DNA from: Diploptera punctata
Taxonomy: Eukaryota; Arthropoda; Insecta; Blattodea; Blaberidae
Length of the DNA: 64,000 nt
Assembly (NCBI GenBank): GCA_030220185.1
Contig: JASPKZ010000419.1
Coordinates: forward strand, 3,305,501 to 3,369,500
Reading direction: 5' to 3'
Numbering within the stretch: the stretch's first letter is position 1; each line of letters starts with the position of its first letter. The translations under genes were made by a program, and so were the position numbers. The notes beneath the pieces were generated by a model, which searched no databases, was not told the origin of the DNA, and saw only the letters and a list, made by a program, of their open reading frames with translations. Positions 55,294-64,000 of this stretch are shown here, piece by piece.

Positions 55294-57093
55294 ATGAGCA
55301 GAACCAAAACGTTTGGTCAACGTAAAGTTCGTGGCAATCAATATTAAAACCGTAAAGCAGCAGAAACTAAAATATACGTGCAACATACTGTTGTTGAAGG
55401 TGGAACTTTTCCTGTCAGTGTTCAAAGAGAGGTTAGTGTGAAACCTGCAATCACTCCAAGTAGTACTAGGCCTGCATGTAACACGACTCCAACTTATTCT
55501 TCTTCTTCATCATCATCTTCTTCTTCTAGCAGGAAGATTTCATCAGCAAATAAATTATTTAGTGGCCTCAAACCAGATAGTGTAAATGATTTATGTGACG
55601 AGAAATTTACATCATGTTTTCATTTCATTGATCTTGAACTATTATCTAAATCTATGAGAAGCTTTGTGAAGTAAAAGTTTTGTGACATTGATTGAGTTTT
55701 TATTTATGAGAAAACAGATAGAAGGAAGTGTGTTGGTACTTGCGTGTGAATTATGTGGCAATGAACACATATTTTGTAACTCAAATAAAACATACAGTGG
55801 TTATGAAATTAATGTACGGTTTAGTATATGGCATGCGGTGTATTGGGAAGTGTTACGGTTCAAGGTAGACACTAATCTGCCATGCTAAATATACCAGCTC
55901 CTCATACAAATATCAGGGTCATGAACAAAAAAATACTTGGAGTTTTGGAAATTGATGCTGCGAATTGCATGAAAACAGCTGCTGAAGAAGCTGTAGGGGA
56001 GAATGAAGGAAGTAATGAGATGTCGGTTGCAGTGGACGACAGCTGGCAGAAGTGAGGACGCTCATCGCTAAATGGTGTTGTGATGGCAACTAGTGTAGAT
56101 ACTGGTGAGGTTTTAGATATACAATGTTTGACTAAGTTCTTTATGAAGCGTAAAAAGGAGTAGAAAAGAGAACAATCATGTGGACTGTGACATAAACTTC
56201 CAAGGCACTAGTGGTGGCATGAAAGCTGAAGGTTCTGTAAGAATGTTTGAGAGGTCAGATCAACGCAGAGGGGTAAAATACACAAACTATTTGGGGGATG
56301 GAGATAGTAGAGATTTTAACAGGGTAGTAGCATCTAAACCTTACGGTAAAACTACAAAAATAATGCAACTGGAGAGTGTGGAACACGTACATAATTTAAT
56401 GGGTTCACGGCTTCGGAAACTTATACAGGACAACAACGGAAACAATTTAGAGGATGGGAGGAGTACTGGAGAAATAAACAGATTATCAGGCAGAGAAATT
56501 GATAAACTCCAAGATTAATTTGGGCAAGTTGTTTAGTAAAATACCCATAATTTGTCAGACATGTAGAAGGCAATATGGGCAACTTATTTTCATAAAGTGT
56601 CGACAGACGATGAACCATCCCATGGTCTATGTCCTAAGGATTAATTTTGCAAGCATAACACAAACAAAAAAGGGACAGTTACAAGCATCATGGACTTCCA
56701 CAGGCAAGTTTGAAGGAAATAAAACATATCTTCAGGGATTTAGCTAACCAAGATCTACTGCAAACATGTTTGCATTCCAAAACTCAAAATCCCAGAGAAT
56801 TTTTAATAGTCTAAACTGGACCAGAGCTCCTAAGACAGTGTTTGCGGGATTCAAAACTTTCAAGATAGGTGTCTTAGAAGCTGTACTATCCTTCAATATC
56901 GGCAATGTGGAAAGAGCTCAGGTTCTAAAGAGCTTGCATATTGAACCAGGCATCAACACTCATGGTGGGTTGGAAGTGATGGACAAACAGCGAGTCAAAT
57001 TTGCAGAATACCATGCTGAACAGAAGACCGAATAGGCCAAACGGAAGAGAGAAGACATGGAGGATGCTAACTATGCAGCTGGATACTTCTAAT
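55294..57093 (+). pseudogene. Mutator-like transposon-domain protein, decayed
   Basis: In order: MSRTKTFGQRKVRGNQY then a stop; VQHTVVEGGTFPVSVQREV; a serine run (microsatellite); KLFSGLKPDSVNDLCDEKF; EIDAANCMKTAAEEAVGENE; MSVAVDDSWQK then a stop and SSLNGVVMATSVDTGEVLDI; MDCDINFQGTSGGMKAEGSV; RGVKYTNYLGDGDSRDFNRV; YFHK-like and STDDEPSHGLCPKD; NWTRAPKTVFAGFKTFKIGV; HIEPGINTHGGLEVMDKQRV; KREDMEDANYAAGYF and stop. This is nearly the whole length of the family annotated as Mutator-like transposon domain-containing proteins in arthropods, with at least six stops or frameshifts. No introns are visible. Confidence 0.85.
55498..55530. repeat. TTC/TCA microsatellite inside the coding remnant
   Basis: Encodes the serine run of the Mutator-like protein. 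Confidence 0.9.
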
Positions 57094-57171
57094 TCAATTT
57101 AAAGTAAAGTAATTTTGTTGTTAAACTTTAAACTCGTTATTCAGATTTTTACATTTTTTTAAAATTTCGAT

Positions 57172-57460
57172 GCACTCATCTCTGGAACTACTCAAGATAT
57201 CAAATACAAATTTTAACCACTTCAAGTAAACATATTTATATATTTTTAAACGTTAAGGCAGTTATCTGTGATCCCTTGATTAGTCACAAAAAATCAAATG
57301 TTATAATAATTTTGCTTAAATTTGAATATGAAAAAAAATCCATACCAAAAATGTGTGGGTCATATTCTTTCAAATTGTTTTAGTAACTAAATAAAGACTG
57401 GTTCTGAAAGCAGTTAAAAATGTATTAACCTATCTTGAGTAGTTTAGCAGATGAGCGGAC
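57172..57460. repeat. Inverted repeat of about 30 bp downstream of the Mutator-like gene
   Basis: CTACTCAAGATATC at 57190 is matched by TATCTTGAGTAGTT at 57433, with CACTCATCTC / AGATGAGCG outside. Possibly the element's subterminal repeats. Confidence 0.55.
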
Positions 57461-57534
57461 CAGCAAATTACAAATTTAACATTGGTAAGATAGGGAGTAC
57501 CCGGTCCCCTTTGTCACTCTAATCGTCCTTCATA

Positions 57535-57830
57535 TGGATGTTCTAGTGGTTGTGTTACTTGCCTCTAGTCCCGGTTCAAACTCGGCCGTGGTTGATGGAT
57601 TTTTAGGATGGGAAAATCCAAGGGACTAGTTCTCCAGGAGCGATTTTAAGCTGTTGATCTCGAGTCAGGCTCGTTAAAGAACCTCAAGTCTAAATAAAAT
57701 TATCTCAGAGGAAAATTTACCGATTTTCTTCCATCCGAGTAATACTTTATTTTTCTACTAGATGTGATGTCACTCACTGACACATGTAGGGAGGTAAGTG
57801 TAACTAAATATTGTGTAGTTAAGAAATTTG
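57535..57830 (+). mobile_element. tRNA-derived SINE, family 2
   Basis: GTTCTAGTGGTTGTGTTACT (A box), CCCGGTTCAAACTCGG (B box), GGATGGGAAAATCCAAGGG body, and tail with CTAGATGTGATGTCACTC. The least damaged copy of this family here. Confidence 0.8.
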
Positions 57831-57984
57831 TGATCCATCATATGAATGTTAACATTAGTCCTACAAAAACCTCTCCCAGTAAACTTGTCCCGACGGGGAA
57901 AATTTTTCACAGCTATAAAAACATGTTTTTTATTTAATTGAATTATGAACGCTTTAACCGATTAGTTTAAGGCATCATACTTTG

Positions 57985-58170
57985 ATGTTGAGCTGCGGGA
58001 CTTGGTGTTAGAACGAGTCCCCAAGTGGTAACACATTTTCTCATGGAATTTCGGCCAGTATGTCAATAGTGCCTTCCAGAATGGTGGCCACATGTCATTC
58101 CTATAATGTCTAGATCATCATCCATGTATGTGATGCCAGCAGCTGGCTCTCTAGGCTTATCGATCCATGG
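57985..58170 (+). mobile_element. SINE family 4, partial
   Basis: TCTCATGGAATTTCGGCCAG, GGCCACATGTCATTCCTA and ATGCCAGCAGCTGGCTC match the 42.3-kb copy. Confidence 0.7.
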
Positions 58171-58527
58171 GGGGAATGAATTGGTGAACATGATTAAATG
58201 AAATTCCAACCCAACATTTATGTTGGCATCTGGTGATTTTATTAACACCGGGACATGAAACTGAAGCACAACTCGCTCCTTCAATATAATGTTTGTAAAG
58301 TGAAATAATGCATTTGTAGTCAGGTTTACAATTAAATAACAGTAGGCTAATTCCAAGATAATAAGTAGCACAAATTAATGCAGCAGTAGCGATCTCAGGT
58401 GTTTATTTATTTATTTATTTATTTGCGTTTGGACGAATGTTTGTTAAATGGCTGCAAATCGAATGAGAATTTGAGATAGAGGTAATCTAAAAGAAGTCAT
58501 ATTAACAATATGTATCGCTGGGACATA

Positions 58528-58776
58528 GCTTTTTTCGGTGTTTTTTCTCACCTGTAAGACAAATGCCAGGAAGCTTAGGTCCCAACGTCGTCGAAAATCA
58601 TCCGGCCATCATCATCATCTTTATCATTATTATCATCATCTTTCACAGGTGTGGAAAGCAACGGGAAGCTACCATATCTATAATTCCCTAGTAAAACTGC
58701 AAAGCATTGCATGAAAATATTATGATTGCAGTGAAGGACCTGCCCTCGGGCAGAATTACTATGGATGGATGGATGG
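58528..58776 (+). mobile_element. SINE family 1, 5'-truncated
   Basis: Starts at TTTTTCTCACCTGTAAGACA and ends GCAGAATTACTATGGATGGA repeats; the tRNA-like head is missing. Confidence 0.88.
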
Positions 58777-58794
58777 GACGTAGCTATGAATTAT

Positions 58795-59225
58795 GGGTAT
58801 AACAGGATACCCAACTTGAACTCTACTAGACGCCAATGTTTGTTTTCTCGCAACTAAACTGGATAGATGCGATTTAATTTTAAAAAATTAAGACATTCTT
58901 TGAAAATAAGCAAAATCGGACTATTTATGGAACGCAATTCTTGCATGACAGACTTTTTCAAGTGTACGACCGATGTAGCGTAGGCTTTTCCCATAAGTTA
59001 CAATCTGTAGTCATATACCCAAGCTTGTGTGAATATTATATAAATACTATAAAGTGCATGTCGAGACAAGAGTTCACCAGTCTCATGGGGACTTGAACCA
59101 GCGTAACACTAATGCATGATGTATTTTAACCGCTCGATTACGGGCAGTCAAAATCAAACTCTGCTCCAGATTGAGATTTTTACGATGGGCGTGTAATCCT
59201 TCCATGTAAATCATAAGATAACTCA
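58795..59225 (-). repeat. tRNA-containing dispersed repeat, copy 1
   Basis: GTTTGTTTTCTCGCAACTAA, AAATCGGACTATTTATGG and GACCGATGTAG, then a minus-strand tRNA-like module (AATCGAGCGGTTAAAATAC and GGTTCAAGTCCCC, 59085-59155), then AATCAAACTCTG and GTAATCCT. The same order recurs at 60722-61105. Confidence 0.65.
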
Positions 59226-59464
59226 AAAGTAAAACAACCAGACTCATGGATCGAAATAAAAAAAATAATAATATTATCCGCCACTAGCCATGGCCCTTGT
59301 CTAAATACAGTTCCAACACGTAAAAAAATTAATTTACTGTTTTCTTCCTACAATTAAAAAAAAGTTATCTTTTGCATAGGCAAATGTTGCTACTATCAGG
59401 CCCTGTAAAGGTTTTTGTTTCTTGGTTACGTCCGAACAAACGGTTGGAAGAAAATAAAGATAAT

Positions 59465-59835
59465 CACGTCAACAGTAACGCCATGTTAACAATAAAAGGA
59501 GAAGAGAGATAAACATTTACCAAGCAAGAAAATAAAATCCAAGCAGTCGAGATGAAATTTTTAAGAAGAGTAAAGGGTGTTCTAGAATGGACCAGACAAG
59601 AAACGATGATAATCGTGAAGAACTGTAAAAATACTCCATGAGAGAAAAAAGTATCTAATAACAAGAAACAAGTCGAAGGAATGGAATAACTTAGATTACC
59701 AAAGAAACCCTACACTATTTTCTGAAAGGAAGACAGAGATATCGGACATCCTCGGAAGAGATGTCTTACATCTATTAGGGAAAACAGAATAGGCAAACAA
59801 TGCCCAAACGAAGAAATGAAGGAAAGAAAAGATTC
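59465..59835 (+). pseudogene. LINE C-terminal fragment
   Basis: The frame reads KIQAVEMKFLRRVKGVLEW and TRQETMIIVKN, resembling the EMKFLRRVKG segment found after the reverse transcriptase in RTE-like elements. Distinct from the other LINEs here. Too short for more. Confidence 0.5.
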
Positions 59836-59844
59836 ATCACGGCA

Positions 59845-60165
59845 ATTTTTTTTATTCAATGCCCCAGGTTGTCATTTCGACATTTCTGGTGTTCTCTCCT
59901 GCCATTGGCTTAATTGTAACCCACTTCTGAATTTGGGGCGCCTAGAAGGCAGAGTTACGTTACTCCGATGATATGATGGTGATAAATGATAATGAAGCGC
60001 CAGGAGAGTTCTTAACCTAAACTTAACCTAAGTTCCAGACCATGGGCTACCACAGGAATGATTCCCTTCAAGGAAAAATTCCTATGGTTTGACCGGGAAT
60101 CAAACCCGAGACCTCATGAACAGTAGTCGGAAACGCTTACCACTAGCCCACGAGGGTCGTATGTT
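59845..60165 (-). mobile_element. tRNA-derived SINE, family 3
   Basis: Minus strand GGGCTAGTGGTAAGCG (A box) and CGGGTTTGATTCCCGGTC (B box), then a body with CTTAGGTTAAG-type sequence, and a T/A-rich end near 59850. Unrelated in body to families 1, 2 and 4. A similar B box occurs near 665. Confidence 0.7.
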
Positions 60166-60284
60166 TCAGATTTTAATTACTAGACATGATTGTGTTAATC
60201 AAGTTACGTCTATAAACTAAAATGCAATAGTTGTGAAAAAATCTACATAACAATAAGACACATTAACACACGATAATCGTAACA

Positions 60285-60640
60285 TTTCAAAAATTTTATT
60301 AACAATGAAGAAAAATCAAGTTTTGCCAAACATATACTCGAGACAGTCGATTTGAAAAATCGATAACTCTATGTCAATACTACACAAAGAGTATAATATA
60401 AACAGGATCAGCATCCTTGAAGACCTAGAGATTCTAAAAGAAGCAAGGAATAAAGACCTACTCAACGAGAACATAGCCGCAGACAAAAATCCGTTATACA
60501 ACCTATACAACACCATCAGTTCCAGTTATAACGCAGAAGATGAAACATCGTTTTCGAAAGGCCTCCATATTGGAATAACTTGAAGTTTAATAACTTAGTT
60601 GAGGACGACTGACTTACCAGGTAAAAAATTATATAATTAA
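60285..60640 (+). pseudogene. Penelope-like GIY-YIG C-terminal fragment
   Basis: INNEEKSSFAKHILETVDLK, then a frameshift and MSILHKEYNINRISILEDLE, ILKEA, LLNENIAADKNPLYNLYN. Same order as the 22.6-kb fragment, followed by the same GAAGATGAAACATCG..TTCGAAAGGCCT segment. Confidence 0.65.
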
Positions 60641-60721
60641 CATCTTATTACATAACCTCAACGGTGCTTTAATATGAATTTCAAAAGTGTTGATTATAGA
60701 ACAGTGTGCTGAGATCGTGTA

Positions 60722-61105
60722 ACATGGCTCTACTCGCCACGCCAACGTGTGTTTTCTCGCAATTAAACTGGGTACTTGCAGTTTAATAAAAAAACATATT
60801 TTGAAAATCGGACTATGTGTTCGACTTATTGAACGCATTTCTTGCGTCAAACACTTTCTGACCGATGTAGATTAGTTTTAGATTTTAGCTTAGCTTATTG
60901 CCTTAGGTTTGCTACCTATAATAATATAGAGTGAGTGTTGTATTTGAGCAAAACCAAAAACTTAAGTCCATGGTGAGACTTGACCTCGTGTTGTTTACAT
61001 CAGCCCCTGCTATACAGATGCTCGGTGCCACCCAGGATACTCAGCACAAATGTAACCGAAAATCAAACTCTGGGGGTTTTGTGAGGGGTTGGTAATCCTC
61101 AAAGG
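60722..61105 (-). repeat. tRNA-containing dispersed repeat, copy 2
   Basis: GTGTGTTTTCTCGCAATTAA, AAAATCGGACTATGTG and GACCGATGTAG, a decayed tRNA-like module on the minus strand around 60975-61045, then AATCAAACTCTGGGG and GTAATCCT. Confidence 0.6.
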
Positions 61106-61109
61106 TGCA

Positions 61110-61598
61110 ACAATCTGATGAAATCCTGGAGTCGCAACAGACACAAATGAAGTAGATTAAAAAAATGGAATAGTAATAAAAAAAAGAGAAAATCTTACCG
61201 TGCGTTCCGCTTGCTTGTACGGACTCCATGATGTTATAATATTTCTTTAGTTCTTCATTCTATCTGCTCACTAGCATGTGTGGGTTGATTCAAAACGCGA
61301 ATTCCATCAGCTTCGAGATCGACGCCATTTTGGTATCCTAGTTACCACCGAACAAAGAAAATAAAGATGATGATGTCACAGTGAGTTACGTCACACGTGA
61401 TTGTGTTGATATGAGAAGGTGTTTGATATCCATTAAAGTGACATTTTCAGGAGACACTGAAATATTTGCGTATAATGTTAAATTAATGATTTTTGTGGAT
61501 TTATACATTCAGACCACACAACATCTTTAAAAAAACTCAACTGTTTTTTATTAACTAACCAAATCACCTCACTAACAGCTTTCAATAATTTAATCTAT

Positions 61599-61600
<2 letters not shown>
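61110..61600. other. AT-rich DNA without recognisable features
   Basis: Nothing recognised besides a TA tract at about 61599-61620. Confidence 0.4.
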
Positions 61601-61627
<27 letters not shown>

Positions 61628-61629
<2 letters not shown>

Positions 61630-62125
61630 AAGCTTTCAACAAGAAGAGAAGCATTTTCTGCGGACCTATGGCAAGAGAAATAAGAAAGAGGCTAGTGAAG
61701 TGCTTTGTGTGGAGTGTAGCATTATATGGTGCAGAGACGTGGACATTACGACGGAATGGGGAAAAGCGACTGGAAGCTTTTGAGATGTGGATATGGAGAA
61801 GAATGGAACGTATAAAATGGACAGACAAAGTAAGAAATGAAGATGTGCTATACAGAGTGGGTGAAAGAAGAACAATGCTGGAACTCATAAAGAATAGGAA
61901 AAGAATTGGATTGGGCACTGGCTAAGAAGAAACTGCCTGCTGAAGGATCCTCTAGAAGGAATGGTCAACGGAAAGAAAGTTAGAGGCAGAAAAAGACATC
62001 AGATGATAGATAATATTAAAATAAATGGTTTGTATGCAGATACAAAAAAGGAAAGCTGAGTCAAGGAAATAGTGGAGAATCCTGAGTTTGTAGTGAAAGA
62101 CCTGCTCTTGAGCAAAACACTATGA
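61628..62125 (+). pseudogene. LINE family with GAAT tail, 3' part
   Basis: AAGAAGAGAAGCATTTTCTG at the start equals the sequence that ends this window, so this is the downstream part of the same family as 62150-64000. Coding: IRKRLVKCFVWSVALYGAET, WTLRRNGEKRLEAFEMWIWR, MLELIKNRKR, then frameshifted remnants of the RRNCLL...GRKRHQMIDN type. Ends with repeated GAAT. I remember this C-terminus as common in cockroach gene models. Confidence 0.8.
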
Positions 62126-62149
62126 ATGAATGAATGAATATATATATTA

Positions 62150-64000
62150 CATACTGATACAGGAAAGATTCCGAAATTGCTAGAAAATGCGAAGACCCTA
62201 CCAGGAGCAGATATCAATTCAGACCGTGTCTTACTAATGGGCGAAGTAGATATTTGCCTGAAGAAGGTAAGAGGAAGACAGGCAATAAAGACGTTTGACT
62301 TCGAGAAACTTAAAACTGAAGAGGAAAGGAGAAACTGCCATCAAAATTTTCAGGAGAAAGCCTCTACCATGGAAATCTCATATGGCAATACCAAGGAACA
62401 CTGGAATCATTTGAAAACCTCTATACAGGTAGCTGCAGGGTAAATAATAGGATACAAAGAGAGCAAGAATATTAAGAAACCTTGGGTCACAGAAAAATGT
62501 TAGAGAAGATGGAAGAAAGAAGAACATGGAAAAATAGCAATACAGAAGAAGCCAAAAGAAACTACAGGAAACTAAACATCGAACTTAGAAGAGAAACTGA
62601 CAAGGCAAGGGAAGAATGGATGAAGCAGAAATGTGAAGAACTAGAGAATCTGGAGAGGAAAGGAAAATAATGTACCAGGAAGTTAAAAGCTTGGACTATG
62701 GAAAGAATAGCAGGAAACTATGCGGCTGATTGAGGACGAAAATAATGAAGAAATAACAGACAAACAGGGAATTATGAATACTTACTTACTCACTGGCACT
62801 ATCGAACCCGTAGGTTCATGGCCGCGCGGACATAAGCTCTCCATACATCCCTATCCTGAATTATGAATACATGGAAAAAATATGTAGAAGAGCTATATGA
62901 GACAAGAAATCGTCCGGCTAACTTGGATTTAGAAAATGAAGAAGTCGTATCAGAAAAAGGATTTTTATTTCTGAAGGAAAAAGTTGAAATAGCAATTAAG
63001 GAATTGAAAAATTGGAAAGCAACAGGGATAATTGGAATCCCCATTGAATTAGTTAAATGCTTGGGTGAAGGAAAGAAGGAAATTCTGCGTTTATGCAACA
63101 AGACATATAAAGAAGGTGAATGGCCCGAAGAATTAACTGAGACAATGTTAATACCAATCCCGAAGAAAAGCAATGCAAAGAAATGTAAGGAGTTCAGGAC
63201 TATCAGCTTGACATCACACACTGCCAAGATTCACCTGCGAATAGTGAATCGACGTTTACGTTCTATGATCGAAAGCGAATTGGAAAAAGAACACTTTGGC
63301 TTCAGGAAGGGAAAGGTTGCAAGAGATGCAATTGGATTGATACGAACAATAGGAAAAAAATATATAGAAAAAGATAAAGAAGTTTATGCAGTTTGTTGAT
63401 CTGAAAAAGGCCTTTGACAGAGTAAATTGGAATGAACTCCTGAAGATCTTGAGGAAAATTGGCGTGAACTGGAAGGAGAGGAGGCTCATAAGTAGTCTTT
63501 ATATGAAACAGCGAATAAAAGTGAATATAGGAGAAGATATGTCGGAGGGAAGAGAAATTGGAAGGGGGGTAAGGTAAGGATGGCATATATCACCTACTAT
63601 TTTCAACATCTGCCTGGAAGACCTAATGAAGAACTGCTTCAGCAATACGGGAGACGTAAACATGGGAGGAAGAAGAATAAAGTGCATAAGATTTGCTGAT
63701 GATATGGCTTTGCTAGGAGAAGATGTAATGACACTGAGGAACATGCTGATGGAGCTAAATGATAAGTGCGAGGATTATGGGAAGAAGATAAATATAAATA
63801 AGACGAAGGCCATGATTATAGGAAGGAAGCCAAGGTAGATAAACATGAGGATTAAAGATGAGGCCATTGAGAAAGTGGAGAGCTTCAAATACTTGGGTTG
63901 TACTATCAGTAGTAACATGAACTGCGGTCAAGAAGTAAAGCAGAGGATATCAATGGCAAAAGAAGCTTTTAACAAGAAGAGAAGCATTTCCTGTGGATCT
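62150..64000 (+). pseudogene. LINE family with GAAT tail: linker and reverse transcriptase (runs off the window)
   Basis: Broken linker frames, then a 178-codon frame (62863-63399) with WKATGIIGIPIELVKCLGEG, ELTETMLIPIPKKSNAKKCK, EFRTISLTSHTAKIHLRIVN and EKEHFGFRKGKVARDAIGLI. After a frameshift: VDLKKAFDRVNWNELLKILR; after another: RFADDMALLGEDVMTLRN (catalytic motif), and KYLGCTISSNM with stops between. The RT is of the same general type as RTE-like LINEs but a different family from the 50.6-kb RTE. Interrupted by a 76-bp RTE stub. At least four frame breaks. Confidence 0.85.
62782..62857 (-). mobile_element. 76-bp RTE stub with target-site duplication
   Basis: GAATTATGAATAC is present at 62769-62781 and 62858-62870. 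Between them, on the minus strand, lies the end of the RTE: GGATAGGGATGTATGGAGAG to the GTAAGTAAG tail. An extremely 5'-truncated RTE insertion into the GAAT-tail LINE. Confidence 0.95.

Noticed and set aside
55294..57093. An active Mutator-like transposase
   Set aside because: Several in-frame stops and frameshifts throughout.
1..64000. Telomeric TTAGG arrays, rRNA genes or viral genes
   Set aside because: I looked for TTAGG tandem runs, rRNA-like blocks and retroviral or other viral protein motifs and saw none.

Overview
The window is repeat-dominated, AT-rich animal DNA, most likely from an insect with a large genome and probably a cockroach or relative. The basis is: an arthropod-style intron-containing tRNA-Tyr relic, an insect-type RTE retrotransposon with a GTAA tail and a C-terminal RMGNERRAWKLL-type segment that I remember as very common in American cockroach gene models, DUF4817-type mariner-like elements, a Mutator-like transposon-domain protein, Helitrons ending in CTAG, and several tRNA-derived SINE families. 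The species is inference. I see no intact host protein-coding gene; two short exon-like stretches on the minus strand near 30.8-31.6 kb are the best host-gene candidates.

Layout. 0-8 kb: AT-rich DNA; copy A of a three-copy composite element (foldback palindrome plus intron-containing tRNA-Tyr relic) abutting a 119-bp tandem array; a SINE; a 3.2-kb element with long inverted ends and exon-like blocks; and a near-perfect 280-bp palindrome. 8-15 kb: old RTE fragments, a long-TIR MITE, SINEs and a split SINE. 15-24 kb: an RTE shortened internally but with both ends and a target-site duplication; a second LINE whose reverse transcriptase is interrupted by composite copy B; a Helitron end; a decayed copy of an arthropod multicopy protein family; Tc1-like and Penelope-like fragments; composite copy C. 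24-31 kb: a Helitron holding a gag-like ORF, SINEs, RTE fragments and tRNA-like modules. 31.9-37.15 kb: a 5.2-kb array of an 18-bp minisatellite that reads as a Glu-Glu-Pro-Glu-Glu-Val repeat on the plus strand. 38.5-49.3 kb: two DUF4817-type mariner-like elements, the second carrying a 5'-truncated RTE. 50.5-55 kb: a pogo/Tigger-like element split by a full-length RTE. 55-57.1 kb: a decayed Mutator-like transposase gene. 57-64 kb: SINEs, a duplicated tRNA-containing repeat, a Penelope-like fragment and two adjacent copies of another LINE, one carrying a 76-bp RTE stub.

How the parts relate. Autonomous-type elements (RTE, other LINEs, mariner, pogo, Mutator, Helitron) are mostly broken, and the nesting gives relative ages: RTE copies are younger than the mariner, pogo and LINE copies they interrupt, and composite copy B is younger than the LINE it sits in. 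A theme is tRNA modules inside larger repeats: SINE heads, the composite's tRNA-Tyr relic, tRNA-like segments in mariner-like arms, and a tRNA-containing repeat at 58.8 and 60.7 kb. The most interesting candidates are the composite tRNA-Tyr/foldback family (including one copy with its hairpin loop inverted), the coding-like 18-bp satellite, and a possible HDV-like ribozyme fold beginning at nucleotide 1 of the RTE.
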